Origin: Cephalopachus bancanus
Lineage: Eukaryota > Chordata > Mammalia > Primates > Tarsiidae
Assembly: GCA_027257055.1 (NCBI GenBank)
Contig: JAPVLO010000182.1
Location: 8,804,001-8,868,000, forward strand
Length of the DNA: 64,000 nucleotides
Direction of reading: 5' to 3'
Shown: in pieces, positions 47,140 to 62,067 of the stretch
Numbering within the stretch: position 1 is the stretch's first letter
How the letters are laid out: every line of letters begins with the position of its first letter
Program-made: the position numbers and the translations under genes
Notes under the pieces: generated by a model
Told to the model about the DNA's origin: nothing
The model's database searches: none
Seen by the model: only the letters and a program-made list of their open reading frames with translations

Positions 47140-47683
47140 CTGAGAAAAAGTTGTAAATTCTGTCCAGCATACACTGCTTAAGGCAGCAGGGAAGGGTGAA
47201 ATACTGTCCTGTGCCCACAGCATGAGGAAAAACGTCAGGGTCTTAGAGAGAAACCTCCTTTACTGACCAGCCCTCAGCCTTCTCACTGGAGCCCACTCAT
47301 TGAAAGAGTCTCCTCTCAGGAAAGGGATGTCTGGGGGGCGTTTTTTCAAGCTCAAGCGTGCTTCCCCTTGGCAGCGTCTCAGCCCCGAGGGAGGATGGTC
47401 AGAGCCTTTCTGTAGACAATGGACAAGAGGGGACCTTGTTGAAAGCTTGGATGGTGGAGGTGTGGGATTTGGCCTCCTTGTTTTTGTCTTCCATTCATTA
47501 TTTCACAAACATTTACTGAGCACCTACTATGTGATAGGCCCTATGCGTTGTAGCTGGGTGATTTCCTCGCCACATGGTCACTGCTCTCGCCTTCCGCTTG
47601 CAGGGATAACCCCAGGTAACAGGGCTTCACTCTGGATCAATGAAATCCAGAGCTTCAGAATGATCTGTGTGTGCTGACTGTAA

Positions 47684-48038
<355 letters not shown>

Positions 48039-48049
48039 CCTAATATTCT

Positions 48050-48337
48050 TTTTTTTTTTTTTGAGTCAGAGTCTCACTCTGTCACCCAGACTGGAGTGCA
48101 GTGGCCGCTCCCGGCCACCGCAGCCTCGACCTGCTGGGCTCCGGCGATCCTTCCGCCTCAGCCTTCCGAGTAGCTGGAATTACAGGCGCGCGCTACCACG
48201 CCTGGCTTATTTTTTGATTTTACTGTAGAGATGAGGTCTCGCTGCCCAGGTGGGTCTCGAACCCGCGGGCTCACAATCCACTCACCTTAGCCTCCCAAAG
48301 ACGCAGGATTACAGGCTGAGCCACCGAGCCCGGCTAT
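48050..48337 (-). mobile_element. Alu, antisense, lineage-specific, with target duplication
   Basis: CCTAATATTCT at 48039-48049 and 48338-48348. The complement of 48250-48266 is a near-perfect T-arm. Confidence 0.95.
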
Positions 48338-48929
48338 CCTAATATTCTATAATTATATAATAAATCCAGTTGGCTACCTGCTCCAGACATTGCCTTCTGT
48401 GTGTCCTTGTGGTGACCTGTCCCTTGCTTGCCTGTCTCCTCTGCCTGTACTGAACTATGTTTTCACTTATCCTGGCCTGGTCCGTGATGTGACCTGCCTT
48501 AAGATGTATCTTCTGGCTCTGTGCCACCCCCACTGTGCTGCCCAGACCTATCTCCTACCTCTTCACCCGAGGTCAAGGTTTCCCGGCCTCCACCCCTGCC
48601 AGTCATCCCAGAAATGCCAATCTCATCTCCTTCCCTGTAAGTGAACAATGTCTGAGTTCCTCACACAGTCTTAAATAAGGGGTAGAAAGAAACCAGGCTC
48701 TCCTTTCCAAATCCAGGAGCTAGAGGCACCACAGGGCCAGGGATCCTCCAAGACCCCAGTCTCTGGAGTCTGGGGCTGATGCAGATTTGTGGCACAGTGG
48801 GTGAGGCTCACAGGACTCCCCAACGCCCGTGCGAGCCCTCTCAGCATGCCAGCCACTGCCCACTCCAGCTGGGCTCTAGGGGGCTCCTGTGGACCCCTTT
48901 CCCTCCTCTGGGACGGTTTGTTCATTTGT

Positions 48930-49040
48930 TTGTTTGGAGATGGGGTTTCTCTATGTTGCCCAGGCTGGACTTGAACTCTTGAGCTCAAGTGATCCTCCCA
49001 CCTCAGCCTCCCCAGTACCTGGAACCACAGGCAAGTGCCC
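48930..49040 (-). mobile_element. Alu fragment, antisense
   Basis: GGAGATGGGGTTTCTCTATG to CAGTACCTGGAACCACAGG. Confidence 0.75.
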
Positions 49041-49095
49041 AGTTCTCCCCTGGGACTTTAAAAAGCTCATCCTGTGCGATTAAAATACAGAAGGA

Positions 49096-49394
49096 AGCGG
49101 GGTGCAGTGGCTCACACCTGCAATCCCAGCACTTTGGGAGTCTGAGGCAGGAAGATTGCTTGAACCCAGGGGTTCGAGACCAATCTAGGCAACATAGCAA
49201 GATCTTGTGTCTACAAAAAATAGCAATGATAAAATAAACAAAGATTAGCCACTTGTAGTCCCAGCTACTCGGGAGGCTGAGGAGGAAGGATCACCTGAGC
49301 CTAAGCAAGTCGTGATCACGCCACTGCATGACAGTCTGTGCGACAGACTGAGACCTCGGCTCAAAAATAAAATAAAAAATACAATACAATAAAA
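49096..49394 (+). mobile_element. Alu with right-arm deletion
   Basis: GCGGGGTGCAGTGGCTCACA to an AAAATAAAATA tail. Confidence 0.9.
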
Positions 49395-50045
49395 TCCAGA
49401 AGGAATAACTTGGGCTCATGCCTCCCTCTAGCTGCTGAAGCCTCCCTCCCTCCTGGCTTCCTCCCCCCCAGCTTCTCTCCCCTACTCCTCTCTCCCCTTG
49501 AAATCTGAATAAATATTGATGGTGTTTTGCCCTCCTGGATATCGCTTCTCCTCAAGGCTGCTGGGCTCTGTCTCTTTCATCTTGGGCTTCCTGGGAGAGG
49601 GGAAAAAAGAAAACCACTGACTGCTCTAGCCCTGAATGTGTCACCATGGGTCAGGGGACAGGTGGGAAGTGGAGAGTGGGACAGGAGATCGGGGAATCTA
49701 ATGAGAGTCCTCAGCCCAGACCACGTGCTCGTGCTTGGGATCCGTGCAGGCCACACAGGTAGGCTCCTGCCCACGCGGCCTGGGTGCAGAGGCTCAGGAG
49801 GCAGTCGGTGGCGTCTTGCTCTTCATGACTGGATTGCTGAGGATTATAACGAAGACGAGTCTGTTGTTCTTTGCTTCAGAGACTGTGTCCTCTGACCCAG
49901 GCGGACTGAAGATCAGGTGGGGAGGTTTAGCAGTGGACAGAGAGGGGGGACATCTGGAGCGGGGCATGGGTCCCATCTCCGGTCCCGGGACACGCTTGTA
50001 TTCATTTTTCTAATGAAATATTTTATTGAGATAATTGGAGGCTTA

Positions 50046-50317
<272 letters not shown>

Positions 50318-50540
50318 CACACAAATATATATAGAGAGAGGCATGATGGTGCATGCCTGTACTCCCAGCTACTCAGGAGGGCTGAGGCAGAAGGATTGCC
50401 TGAGCCCAGGAGGTGGAGGCTGTGGTGAGCTGTGATCGTTCCAGTGCACTCCAGCCTGGGCAACAGAGTGAGACTCTGACTCAAAGAAAGAAAAGAAAAG
50501 CAGAGAGAGAGAGAGAACGAGAAACAAAGAGAAAGAAAGA
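50318..50540 (+). repeat. Low-complexity purine and TA/CA tracts around Alu monomers
   Basis: CACACACATACACACACA and ATATATAGAGAGAG before, and GAAA/GAGA repeats after, an Alu right arm. Confidence 0.8.
50340..50495 (+). mobile_element. Alu right arm
   Basis: GGCATGATGGTGCATGCCTG to GAGACTCTGACTCAAAG. Confidence 0.88.
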
Positions 50541-51096
50541 ATACAGACATCGCTTGTACAGTTGGTGGAGTTTCCTCCAAGGGTAACATTTTACAAAACC
50601 ACAGCACAATATCGCAACCAGAGTATGGACATTGACACACCAATCTTCACTTGGATTTCCCCAGCTGAACTTGTACGTGTACTTGTGTGTCCTTGAGGGT
50701 TCAGGCGTCCCCACCACAGTCAGAACACTCAGCAGTTCCAACCCCACATAGACCCGAGAGTCACCCCTTCCCAGCTCCACTTCTGGCCCCGTCTCTAACC
50801 CCAACGCTCCCTCACCTGTCCTCCGATCATAAAACACTTTCATCTCACCATGTCACATACACATACACATACTCTTCCGATAGGTAGCCTTTGGGGACTG
50901 GTTTTTCTTCATCCCACATAATGTCTGGAGACTCGTCCCTGTCGTGTGTGCATTAGCAGTCCATTTGCTTTGATGACCAAGCAGGGTTCCCTGGCACGGA
51001 TGGACCAGTTTGTTTAACTACTCACCTGTTGAAGAGCATCTGGGATGATTCCGGGTTGTTTTTTTTTTTTTGGTTATTACAAATAAAGCTGCTGCA

Positions 51097-51360
51097 GTTA
51101 GGTGTGGTGGCTCACACCTGCAATCCCAGCACTTTTTGGAGGCCTGGGCAGGAGGATTGCTTGAGGCCAGGAGTTCCAGACCAGCCTAAGCAACATAGCA
51201 AGACCTCATCTCTCCAAAAAATTAAAAATTATCGGGGCATGGTGGTGCACGCCTACTTGGGAGACCGAGGCAGGAGGACCACCTGAGTCCAGGATCGTGC
51301 CACTGCACTCCAGCCTGGGTGCCACAGTGAGACCCCCACTCAAAATAAATAAATAAAAAG
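51097..51360 (+). mobile_element. Alu, shortened right arm
   Basis: TTAGGTGTGGTGGCTCACAC to an AAATAAATAAATA tail; interrupts the L1 relic. Confidence 0.91.
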
Positions 51361-51498
51361 TAAGCAAATGGACCTCCTGCGAATGTTCACGCACAGGTTT
51401 TTATGTGAACATGAATTTCCATTTCTGTGGGATCAACGCCTGCAAATGCGACTGCCGGTGTTCTCTCTCGGTCTCTCGGTTTCTTCCTCCCTCTCCTA

Positions 51499-52418
<920 letters not shown>

Positions 52419-52419
52419 A

Positions 52420-53150
52420 CATCCTCTAAATTTTCTTATCTCTGAGATGGCTTGGATCCCTGAGCTCCCTTTTAATTCCCACACTGTTCTCGTGGCCACG
52501 GGAGAAGGTGAAGCTGATCAGCCCATGCAAGGATTGAGCACATCGTGATGGCTGTATAAACACAGACGCCCAGCCACGCACATAGGATCCTCTTCCTTCC
52601 TTGGCCACCACCAGCTTTGCTTGAGCACCCGCTCGACACAGAGCCCCTGGGTGGGTGCTGGGAATGAAGATACGCGCACACCGCGGGCCCTGGCCCTCTG
52701 GAGCTCAGAACCCAGCCCAGAGCCACACCGACTTGCATGTGCTGGGGGTGGCTCGGTGAACACGAAGCCGCCTCTTTATCCTGCGTGCGAAGTGATGACG
52801 CGAGACAGCGCATTTGATATGACCCTCTGTTGCTTGGATGGAGCCCAGGGTCAGAGAAGATGAAAAGGAGGTGCCACAAAGGAGAAGAGGAGAATCTTTC
52901 ATCTCTAGAAAGTAAGGAAGACAGACCCCCAGATGCAAGCAAGCTCCGGTTGGAAGTGACACGATCCGATCATGGAAGGCTGTCATGGGCTTGACACAAT
53001 TGGGTTTCCAGCTGAACCACTCAGCACCCAGTCCCCACCTGGGACAATAACAGCCACACCCTCAAAGGATGAGGAACCTGCTGGAACGTAAACTTCTAGC
53101 CGAGGGGAGGGCGAGAGCAGGATTCTCCCGGAGTGGCATCGCCCTGGGCC
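52420..53150. other. Intron sequence without a recognised element
   Basis: Nothing named. Confidence 0.45.
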
Positions 53151-53154
53151 CTCG

Positions 53155-53463
53155 CAGGGCACGGTGGCTCACGCCTGTAATCCCAGCATCTGGGGAGGCC
53201 AAGGAGGGAGGCGTGTCTGAGCCCAGGAATTCAAGACCAACCTGAGCAACAGGGCAAGACCTTGTCTCTACAATAAATAAATAAATAAATTGGCCAGGCG
53301 TGGTGGCGTGCACCTGAAGTCCCAGCTACTCAGGAGACTGAGGCGGAAGCATCACCTGAGCCCAGGAGGTGGAGGCTGTGGGGAACTGTGATTGTGCCAC
53401 CGCACTCCAGCCTAGGTGACAGAGTGAAACACTGACTCAAAACAAAAACAAAAACAAAAAACA
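53155..53463 (+). mobile_element. Alu
   Basis: GCAGGGCACGGTGGCTCACG to an AAAACAAAAAC tail, with a CTACAATAAATAAATAAAT linker. Confidence 0.93.
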
Positions 53464-54018
53464 GAAGAATTGTCCTGGGCCTCGAATGAATGTTCTTTTC
53501 TCAAAGAAGAATGATGGCGGGGCTGACTTGCGCGCGTCCTGGGTTCCCCTTCCATGCTCTCCTTCATCCAGAGGCGAGTTCTTTCTCAGATCCACAGGCG
53601 GATGCTTCCAGACTCCTGTCCTGTCCTCCTCTCCAGCCTGAGAAGCCAGAGCAGGAAGGTGACCTATTCCTGAGAGGAGAGACTGGCCAATGGGGCCTTC
53701 CTGGGAGACAGGAGACAGAGAACGTCCTTTGTGCTGGTTGCAGCCTGGACCCCTGAGCACACGGCCTCCTTTTAGTGGATAAACCAGCCCATCAAGACAC
53801 TCGTGGAGAGGGTGACAAGACATGAACATTGGCACAATTTCCCTAGGACTCTTCGCCTGCCCAGAGTCCACACCAAGGTTGCGTGTGACCGCACCCAGAG
53901 GCAGGAGGAGAGACCTTTCTGCTCCGGGGCGGGTCTGTGGTCCTTGTGGACCTGCTTTCGGGAGTGGGGTCCCAGAGCCGGGTCTGGACACCCGGAGCCC
54001 ACACCTCAAGCTGCATTT

Positions 54019-54272
54019 ATTTTTTTTGAGTTGGAGTCTCACTCCGTCACCCGGACTGGAGCGCAGTGGCCGCTCCTGGCCACCGTAGCCTCGACCTGCT
54101 GGGCTCCGACGATCCTTCCACCTCAGCCTTCCAAGTTGCTGGAATTACAGGCATGCGCTACCACGCCCGGCTGATTTTTTGATTTATTATAGAGATGAGG
54201 TCTCGCCAAGTTGCCCAAGCGGGTCTCGAACCCGCGGGCTCAGGCAATCCACTCACCTCAGCCTCCCAAGGC
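54019..54272 (-). mobile_element. Alu, antisense, lineage-specific, head-truncated, T-arm hairpin
   Basis: The complement of 54219-54235 is the perfect GCGGGTTCGAGACCCGC hairpin. AAGCTGCATTT on both sides is the target duplication. Confidence 0.94.
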
Positions 54273-54749
54273 ACGAAGCTGCATTTTTTAAACCAGCAGG
54301 GACCTCTCCATCCAGGCCCCTCTTCCTCTCTTCCAACGTTTCTTTCTCCAGTCCCCTCTCTTTGACTGTATGACTGTCATAGCGATGACAATTATGGTCC
54401 TTAGGAGAGGAACAGCCGGTGTGTGCAGTGTCCAGGCTGCTGCATCACCTCTGCAAGTGAGAGAGGCGTAGCATGGAGATGCGTGTGCCCTCCCACGGGC
54501 GACCTTCTCTGCTAGGCTTCCCAGGTTGGAGCCGGGGAGCAGTGTCACTGGTCCCAGTTAAAGCCAACGTGGTATCTGGAAATGTGTCCCGTCGTCCCCT
54601 CTTACCCACCCAGGTTGCCTGTCACATGCATCGATATTTATTCCCACTGGCATGCACAGCAAAACAGACAGACACTGGACATCCGCACGAGATTTCACAC
54701 CCAGAGACAGACACGCCATTGTGTATTGTGTATATGTATTAACTTTCAA

Positions 54750-54925
54750 AAAGGCCTGCTGCTTGCTGCGGATATGTCAGTAAACAAGGCAAAAACACCT
54801 GCCCTCGAGGAGTTTACATTCTAGTGGCGGAGAGGGGAAATACATAAATATATAAAGCATAGACTGCCTTAGTAATAAGGGCTAAGGAAAAAAAACAGAA
54901 AGCAGAGAAGGAGTTAAGAAGTGTG
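54750..54925 (+). repeat. MIR/L2-like fragment
   Basis: CAGTAAACAAGGCAAAAACA and GAGTTTACATTCTAGTGG are typical of an L2 or MIR-type end. Confidence 0.55.
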
Positions 54926-54929
54926 GAGG

Positions 54930-55200
54930 GTGCCAGGCATGGTAGCTCATGCCTGTAATCCCAGAGCTTTGGAAGGATCGATTGAGCTCAGAAGTTTGAG
55001 ACCAGCCTGGGCAACATAGTGAGACTGTCCTACAAATTTTTTTTTTTAAGTTAGCCACTCGTGATAGCGCACTCCCATATTTCCAGCTACTTGGGAGGCT
55101 GAGGTGGAAGGATCACCTGCACCCAAGAGGCCGAGGCTGTGGTGAGCCATGATCGTGCCACTGCACTCCAGCCTGGGTGACAAAGTGACACAGTGTCGCA
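54930..55200 (+). mobile_element. Alu, J-like
   Basis: GCCAGGCATGGTAGCTCATG to GACACAGTGTCGCAAGAC; no long A-tail left. Confidence 0.91.
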
Positions 55201-55274
55201 AGACAGGTATACATGCTCCTGGCTTTTCTTTTCTTTCTTTCTTTTTTATTTTTATTTTTTAAAGATATCATGCC

Positions 55275-55412
55275 CTTTTTTATTTTTTGTAGAGATGAGG
55301 TCTTGCTGGGTTGCCCAGGTTAGGCTGGTGTCGAACTCCTGGGCTCAAGCAATCCTTCCCTTTCGGCCTCCCAAAGTGTTGGGATTACAGGTGTGAACCA
55401 CCACACCTGGCG
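55275..55412 (-). mobile_element. Alu left monomer, antisense
   Basis: TTTTTTATTTTTTGTAGAGA to CCACCACACCTGGC. Confidence 0.87.
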
Positions 55413-57740
<2,328 letters not shown>

Positions 57741-57830
57741 GGCACCCCGGAAGAGGAGCACTTGGGCAAGACCGCCTCCCTCATCGAGAGCCAGCACCAC
57801 CACCTGCTGCACTGCCTGGAGAAAACCACT
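57741..57830 (+). CDS. KCND3: KCND3 exon 5: dileucine dendritic-targeting segment
   Basis: A 90-nt, phase-0 exon of 30 codons with acceptor CACCTCCAG|GGC and donor ACT|GTGAGT. It encodes GTPEEEH...[15 protein letters not shown]. The [12 protein letters not shown] part is the conserved dileucine-containing motif known in Kv4 channels to direct the channel to dendrites. Its two leucines and flanking histidines are all present. The exon sits between the 28-bp minisatellite upstream and the alternative 19-residue exon downstream. The 30 codons can splice either to the insert exon or directly to the exon at 60602 without a frame change. Two residues (L after EEEH and A before SLIES) differ from the human protein as I recall it, and both changes are conservative. 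Confidence 0.96.
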
Positions 57831-58646
57831 GTGAGTGCCAGGCCGCGGTCAGCTGCCTCCCAGCCCCGACCCCGGGCCCCTCTCCAAGGCCATCCTCACA
57901 GCCACACGTCTGCTGGGCGCGGAAGTCCAGTCCGCCCCCGTCAGATGCAAAAGGCAGTGGTCGTGAGGAGGGGCCTGCCGGAGGGGGCCGGGCCCCCGGG
58001 TGTGAGGCCTGCACTGCCCACCCCACCGCCCTACCGGGGCCCCCCTGGAGCGCTCGGGGCTCTACCTGTCGGTTTCTCGGTTCCGGTGGGCACTGCCCTT
58101 CAGAACTCGGTCTGAATCTACACGGCAGGGCAGAGAAGAGGGCTGATTTCCACCCCGCCTCCGGGGCTGGGTTGCTGCAGCCACGGGGCCCTGGGCCCCC
58201 ACGGCTTCCTGGAAACAGTGCGTGAAGGAGGCAGTGCCCGTGTTTCTCCAGCCAGGACTCCTCAGGACCCCCCCCCCTCGGCCACCCTGTGACTCTCAGG
58301 GCTTCAGATGCGGACAGTCTGATTGTTCGAACAGAGTCATGGTTTAGGGTGCCACCGTCGGAGTGTGGAATGATGCTTGTGCCTAACCAAGAGGCTGAAG
58401 GGAAGGGCAGTGGGGCCAGTCGTGGACCCTTGGCAGAAGGTGCTTAGGGGCAGTCGTGGGCGGGAGACGTCAGGGCCGAGAAGCCCAAGAGAAGCAAAGC
58501 GAAACGCATCCCTATGCCTTCCAGAATCTTCCTCCCCCAAGAATCCATGGTCAGGGCTCACACACAAAGGGAGGAACTTTCTAATTCTGAATGTTCCCTT
58601 TCCTGGCCTCCAGAGGTGGGGAGAATCGATGTTAAATGACTCCTTT

Positions 58647-58773
58647 TATTATTTTTAGAGACAGGGCCTCACCGTGTTGCCCAGGCTGGTCTCAGATTCC
58701 TGGGCTCAGGTGATCCTCTTGCCTCAGCCTCCCGAGTAGCTGGGATGACAGGCGTGAGTCACCAAGCCTGGCT
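58647..58773 (-). mobile_element. Alu left monomer, antisense
   Basis: Reads as the complement of an Alu left arm from the Alu head (GTGAGTCACCAAGCCTGGCT) to the T-rich tail side (TTATTTTTAGAGACAGGG). It has only one monomer. Confidence 0.85.
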
Positions 58774-59040
58774 GAGATGACTAAATCTGAGCCAAGCGCG
58801 GACACCCTGAGTAGCCGTTGAACCCAGCAGCAAGGACCCCACCAGGGCGAGGTGCCATGCACACCCTCGTTTCCAGGATTCACCATCAAGAACCATAGAT
58901 GCGGATCATGAGTTTCTCTCAAAGACTCTGAGCTTGCCAAAGGGAGAGGCCGGGACCCAACTGCCCTTTCCAAGTTGCATGTGCTGAGTGGAATGTGTAC
59001 ACGGGAAGGATAAGGGTGAACATGTTTGGGTTCGAAAGGC

Positions 59041-59330
59041 TAGAATGTCGGCCCTGAGGAAATGAGATGTTGGAATTGAGGGATGGAATGCTGGCATCCG
59101 AGGGATGAAAGCTTGGAATGCTGGGGTTGAGGGGAGGAATGTTGGGGCGGAGAGGCAGAATGTTGGGGCGGAGGGAGTGAATGTTTGGTCCTGCAGGAGT
59201 CCAGGGTGGAATGTGGGGACCCAGGCGCGGAATGCTGGGAATGGGGGAGGGGGCGGGGGCGGAACGTGGGGCTTGAGGGTGGAATGCCGGGATGGCGAGA
59301 TGGACTGTCAGGACTGGCTTGGGAATGCCG
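59041..59330 (+). repeat. Degenerate G-rich tandem array, period about 20-21 bp
   Basis: A motif of the form GAATGYTGGGG followed by a GAGGG-like stretch recurs about every 20-21 bases, with clear units near 59117, 59138, 59158, 59240 and 59282. Many units carry GGG or GGGG runs. The array ends about 50 bp before the alternative 57-nt exon. It is older and more diverged than the 28-bp array in intron 4. Confidence 0.8.
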
Positions 59331-59381
59331 GAGTGTACAATCAATGGTGTTTCTATCTTCTGTTGGCATGTTGTCCTGTAG

Positions 59382-59438
59382 GGGTTGTCCTATCTTGTGG
59401 ATGATCCCCTGTTGTCTGTACGAACCTCCACCGTCAAG
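59382..59438 (+). CDS. KCND3: KCND3 exon 6: alternative 19-residue insert of the long isoform
   Basis: A 57-nt, phase-0 exon encoding GLSYLVDDPLLSVRTSTVK. The acceptor is TGTCCTGTAG|GGG and the donor AAG|GTATCA. In known Kv4.3 genes this 19-residue cassette separates the long isoform from the short one and carries a protein kinase C consensus (SVRTSTxK) linked to adrenergic regulation of the current. The core RTST site is intact here. The only difference from the human cassette as I recall it is Val for Ile at position 18. The exon keeps frame whether included or skipped. Its acceptor and donor are weaker than those of the neighbouring constitutive exons. The G-rich array just upstream is a possible splicing modulator. 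Confidence 0.95.
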
Positions 59439-60601
59439 GTATCACTTTTTAAACATTCGATCGATGTGTCTCTCTCTGACCCCTCTCCGTCTGTGGGCTC
59501 TCCTCGTCCCCCTGGCCTGGTTCTCTGCATGTGCTGTTGGCTCTCCTGGGGCTTGTCCTGCCTTTGCTGCCACACCCAGCGCCACATCAGGCTCCCAGTT
59601 TCTTTGTGCTGACCCCGCCCCCTGCTGTCCTCTGATTCCCTTTGGACCTCCCGAGGGGTGCAGAAGGGTGGTGGAACACGGTGCCGATGCCGCTGTCCTG
59701 TGAGTGTCCCCGCGTCCCATCTGCTGTGCCCCCTCCCAGCTCGGCGGAGACTCCTGGCCTTGGCTGCCAGGCTGGTCTCCCTCTGAAGTCTCTCAGGCCA
59801 TCTCTTCGGACTCTATCCTCAGTCTGGCAGCCTTGGCCAGACCGCTGATCCTGTAGGTTTGTGGTCACCTTGGCCCAATGGCCGTTTTTTTTGGTTATCT
59901 GGGATTCAGGGACAGCCCCTCCCTAAGACCTGCACCAGGGAGCCTCGGGGCAATCCCTCCCCATGCCTACACTTGACCTAGGGAGCCCGGTGCCTCCAGG
60001 TATGCGAAGGAGGCATGTCTCGTAACCAGGCCGTAACAATATTAATAAAAAGAAATGCTATCCCTGACCATCTGAGCCCACTGGCTGCAGGAGCAAAGCT
60101 CTCCCAGTTCTGTGAATAGCCCACCACCTTGAAACACTTTTGTCATGCCCTTACCCAAGATTCATGAGGCTCTTACCCAGTAAATCCAGATAAGACAATC
60201 TCGCGTGCCCACGGGCCACAGTCAGTAGCTCCCAATCTGCCACCTCTAGCGGGCCTGGTACAGAACCCGGAAAGTGCGTCTTCGCTTCCAGCTGTGATGA
60301 CGCCACGTGGCCCCTGCGTCCCTTCAGCTCAAGCTGCAGATGGGGCGCATTTCACATCACGACTTCACAGCTGCAGCCCCCACCCCTCCCTCGGATGGCC
60401 AGGGCTGCCAATACCATCCTCTTCCGTCCCTTACCGGGTGGCTCTGGGACATCCCCCCTCCCGAATGCTTACCTGGGATCCAGGCGGCTGGGCGCCCTTC
60501 CTTCCCGGCCCAGAGCAGAGACAGGCCGCCCTGCAGACGTGGGGGCTCGGCCCCTTCTCCCTGCCTGCTCTTACTACCTCTTTTCCTTCTGCCTCCCACA
60601 G
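59439..60601 (+). other. KCND3: KCND3 intron 6
   Basis: A 1163-bp intron with donor GTATCA and acceptor TTCTGCCTCCCACAG. I recognise no interspersed repeat in it. It is C- and T-rich near the 3' end. Confidence 0.9.
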
Positions 60602-60849
60602 AACCATGAGTTCATTGACGAGCAGATGTTCGAGCAGAACTGCATGGAGAGCTCGATGCAGAACTACCCGTCCACAAGAAGCCCCTCCCTGTCCAGCCAC
60701 TCGGGCCTCACCACCACCTGCTGCTCCCGCCGCAGTAAGAAGACCACGCACCTGCCCAACTCCAACCTGCCAGCCACTCGCCTGCGCAGCATGCAAGAGC
60801 TCAGCACCATCCACATCCAGGGCAGCGAGCAGCCCTCCCTCACCACCAG
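60602..60849 (+). CDS. KCND3: KCND3 exon 7: distal C-terminus
   Basis: A 248-nt exon of 82 codons plus two bases (AG), so it ends in phase 2 and the Ser codon is completed by the next exon. It encodes [18 protein letters not shown], then a Ser/Thr-rich region, a Cys-Cys-Ser-Arg-Arg segment and [19 protein letters not shown]. The acceptor is CTCCCACAG|AAC and the donor AG|GTGGGT. In Kv4 channels this distal C-terminus carries phosphorylation sites and contacts for auxiliary subunits. The frame is fully open and the sequence is nearly identical to the human protein as I recall it. A longer open frame over this exon in another frame is only a shadow. Confidence 0.96.
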
Positions 60850-60936
60850 GTGGGTGGCTCCCTGAGGGTGAGGCTTCCCGCGGTTCACAGACTCATACGG
60901 TCTCCGCGTTAGGAGAACCTCAAGAATCCTCTAGCC

Positions 60937-61194
60937 CGGGGGTCCTCAGCCCCTGGGACCACGGACCGATAGTTAGGAACCGGGTACACAGCGGAAGGTG
61001 AATAGCGGGGAGCAGGACTCCGTCTGCTGTCAGATCGGCAGCGGCATTAGATCTCATCGAGGTCGTGCAATCCATGGGAGAACTGAATGCCTGATGATCT
61101 GAGGTGGAGTCCACCTCTCCCTCGCCACCCCCATCCGCGGAAAAGATTTTTCCCCAAAACTGGTCCCTGATGCCAAAAAGGTTGGGGACCGCTG
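60937..61194. mobile_element. Non-autonomous hAT-like DNA transposon, about 258 bp
   Basis: The ends form imperfect terminal inverted repeats: GGGGGTCCTCAGCC... on the left and, on the other strand, CAGCGGTCCCCAACC... on the right. They are flanked by an 8-bp target duplication with one mismatch, CTCTAGCC (60929-60936) and TTCTAGCC (61195-61202). Eight-base duplications are typical of hAT elements. The inner sequence resembles a common mammalian repeat whose end reads 'CCCCAACCTTTTTGGCACCAGGGACC'-like. I do not assign a family name. There is no transposase. Confidence 0.75.
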
Positions 61195-61344
61195 TTCTAG
61201 CCACCCCCCTGGTCTCACACATGAGTCCTTATCCTTGCGAGTTAACTCAAAGGCCCTTCCTAGGCTATGGGAGGACACTAGAGTGTTTTAGGCTGAAAAT
61301 GGGGTTAGAGAGCAGGAAAAAGGAAAACTAAAAGATATAGACAC

Positions 61345-61347
<3 letters not shown>

Positions 61348-61398
<51 letters not shown>
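61348..61398 (+). repeat. (GT)n microsatellite
   Basis: About 25 uninterrupted GT dinucleotides between ACACACT and ATACACATAC. Confidence 0.97.
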
Positions 61399-61400
<2 letters not shown>

Positions 61401-61845
61401 CACATACAAAAAGTGACCTGCCCTAGGGCAAAGAATGGACCGATCATTTTTTCAAAGAAATGATTGTCCTAATTGTGCTGGTCATGGCTTTTCCCAGCTG
61501 ACTTGGAACCGCAGACCGACTTTTCCCTTCCTTCTCTGCTCAGATCTAGGCCGCCTCCCCCGACCTGCAAAGAGGTTGCAGGGAATTCTGGGGGAGCAAA
61601 TGCCAAGGGCCACCCATGACATGTCATCAACCACCAGGGGAAACGCACATTCTGAAGTGCAAAGCCCGAGACGCGTGACCTTGCCGTTACTGGTAGTTTA
61701 GGAAGAATAATTAGAATGGACATTACAAGCTGATGACGAGAGGGCAGAGGTCGAGGGGTCCCGAACTCTCCTCCTGGTTCCCATGAGCAGGAGATGCAGG
61801 GGGTCGAGGAAGCTCTGGGGCCGGCAAAGCAGGAACCGTCCCTGA

Positions 61846-62067
<222 letters not shown>

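Larger units (their letters stand above)
57831..59381 (+). other. KCND3: KCND3 intron 5
   Basis: A 1551-bp, GC-rich intron. The first 800 bp have no repeat I recognise apart from a C-run near 58267. It contains one antisense Alu monomer (58647-58773) and a G-rich degenerate array at 59041-59330. It ends in TTGTCCTGTAG, a pyrimidine tract interrupted by purines and weaker than the other acceptors here, which fits an alternatively used exon. Confidence 0.9.

Noticed and set aside
60294..61001. 235-codon open frame over exon 7
   Set aside because: It lies in another frame than the recognised Kv4.3 exon and runs through both splice sites.
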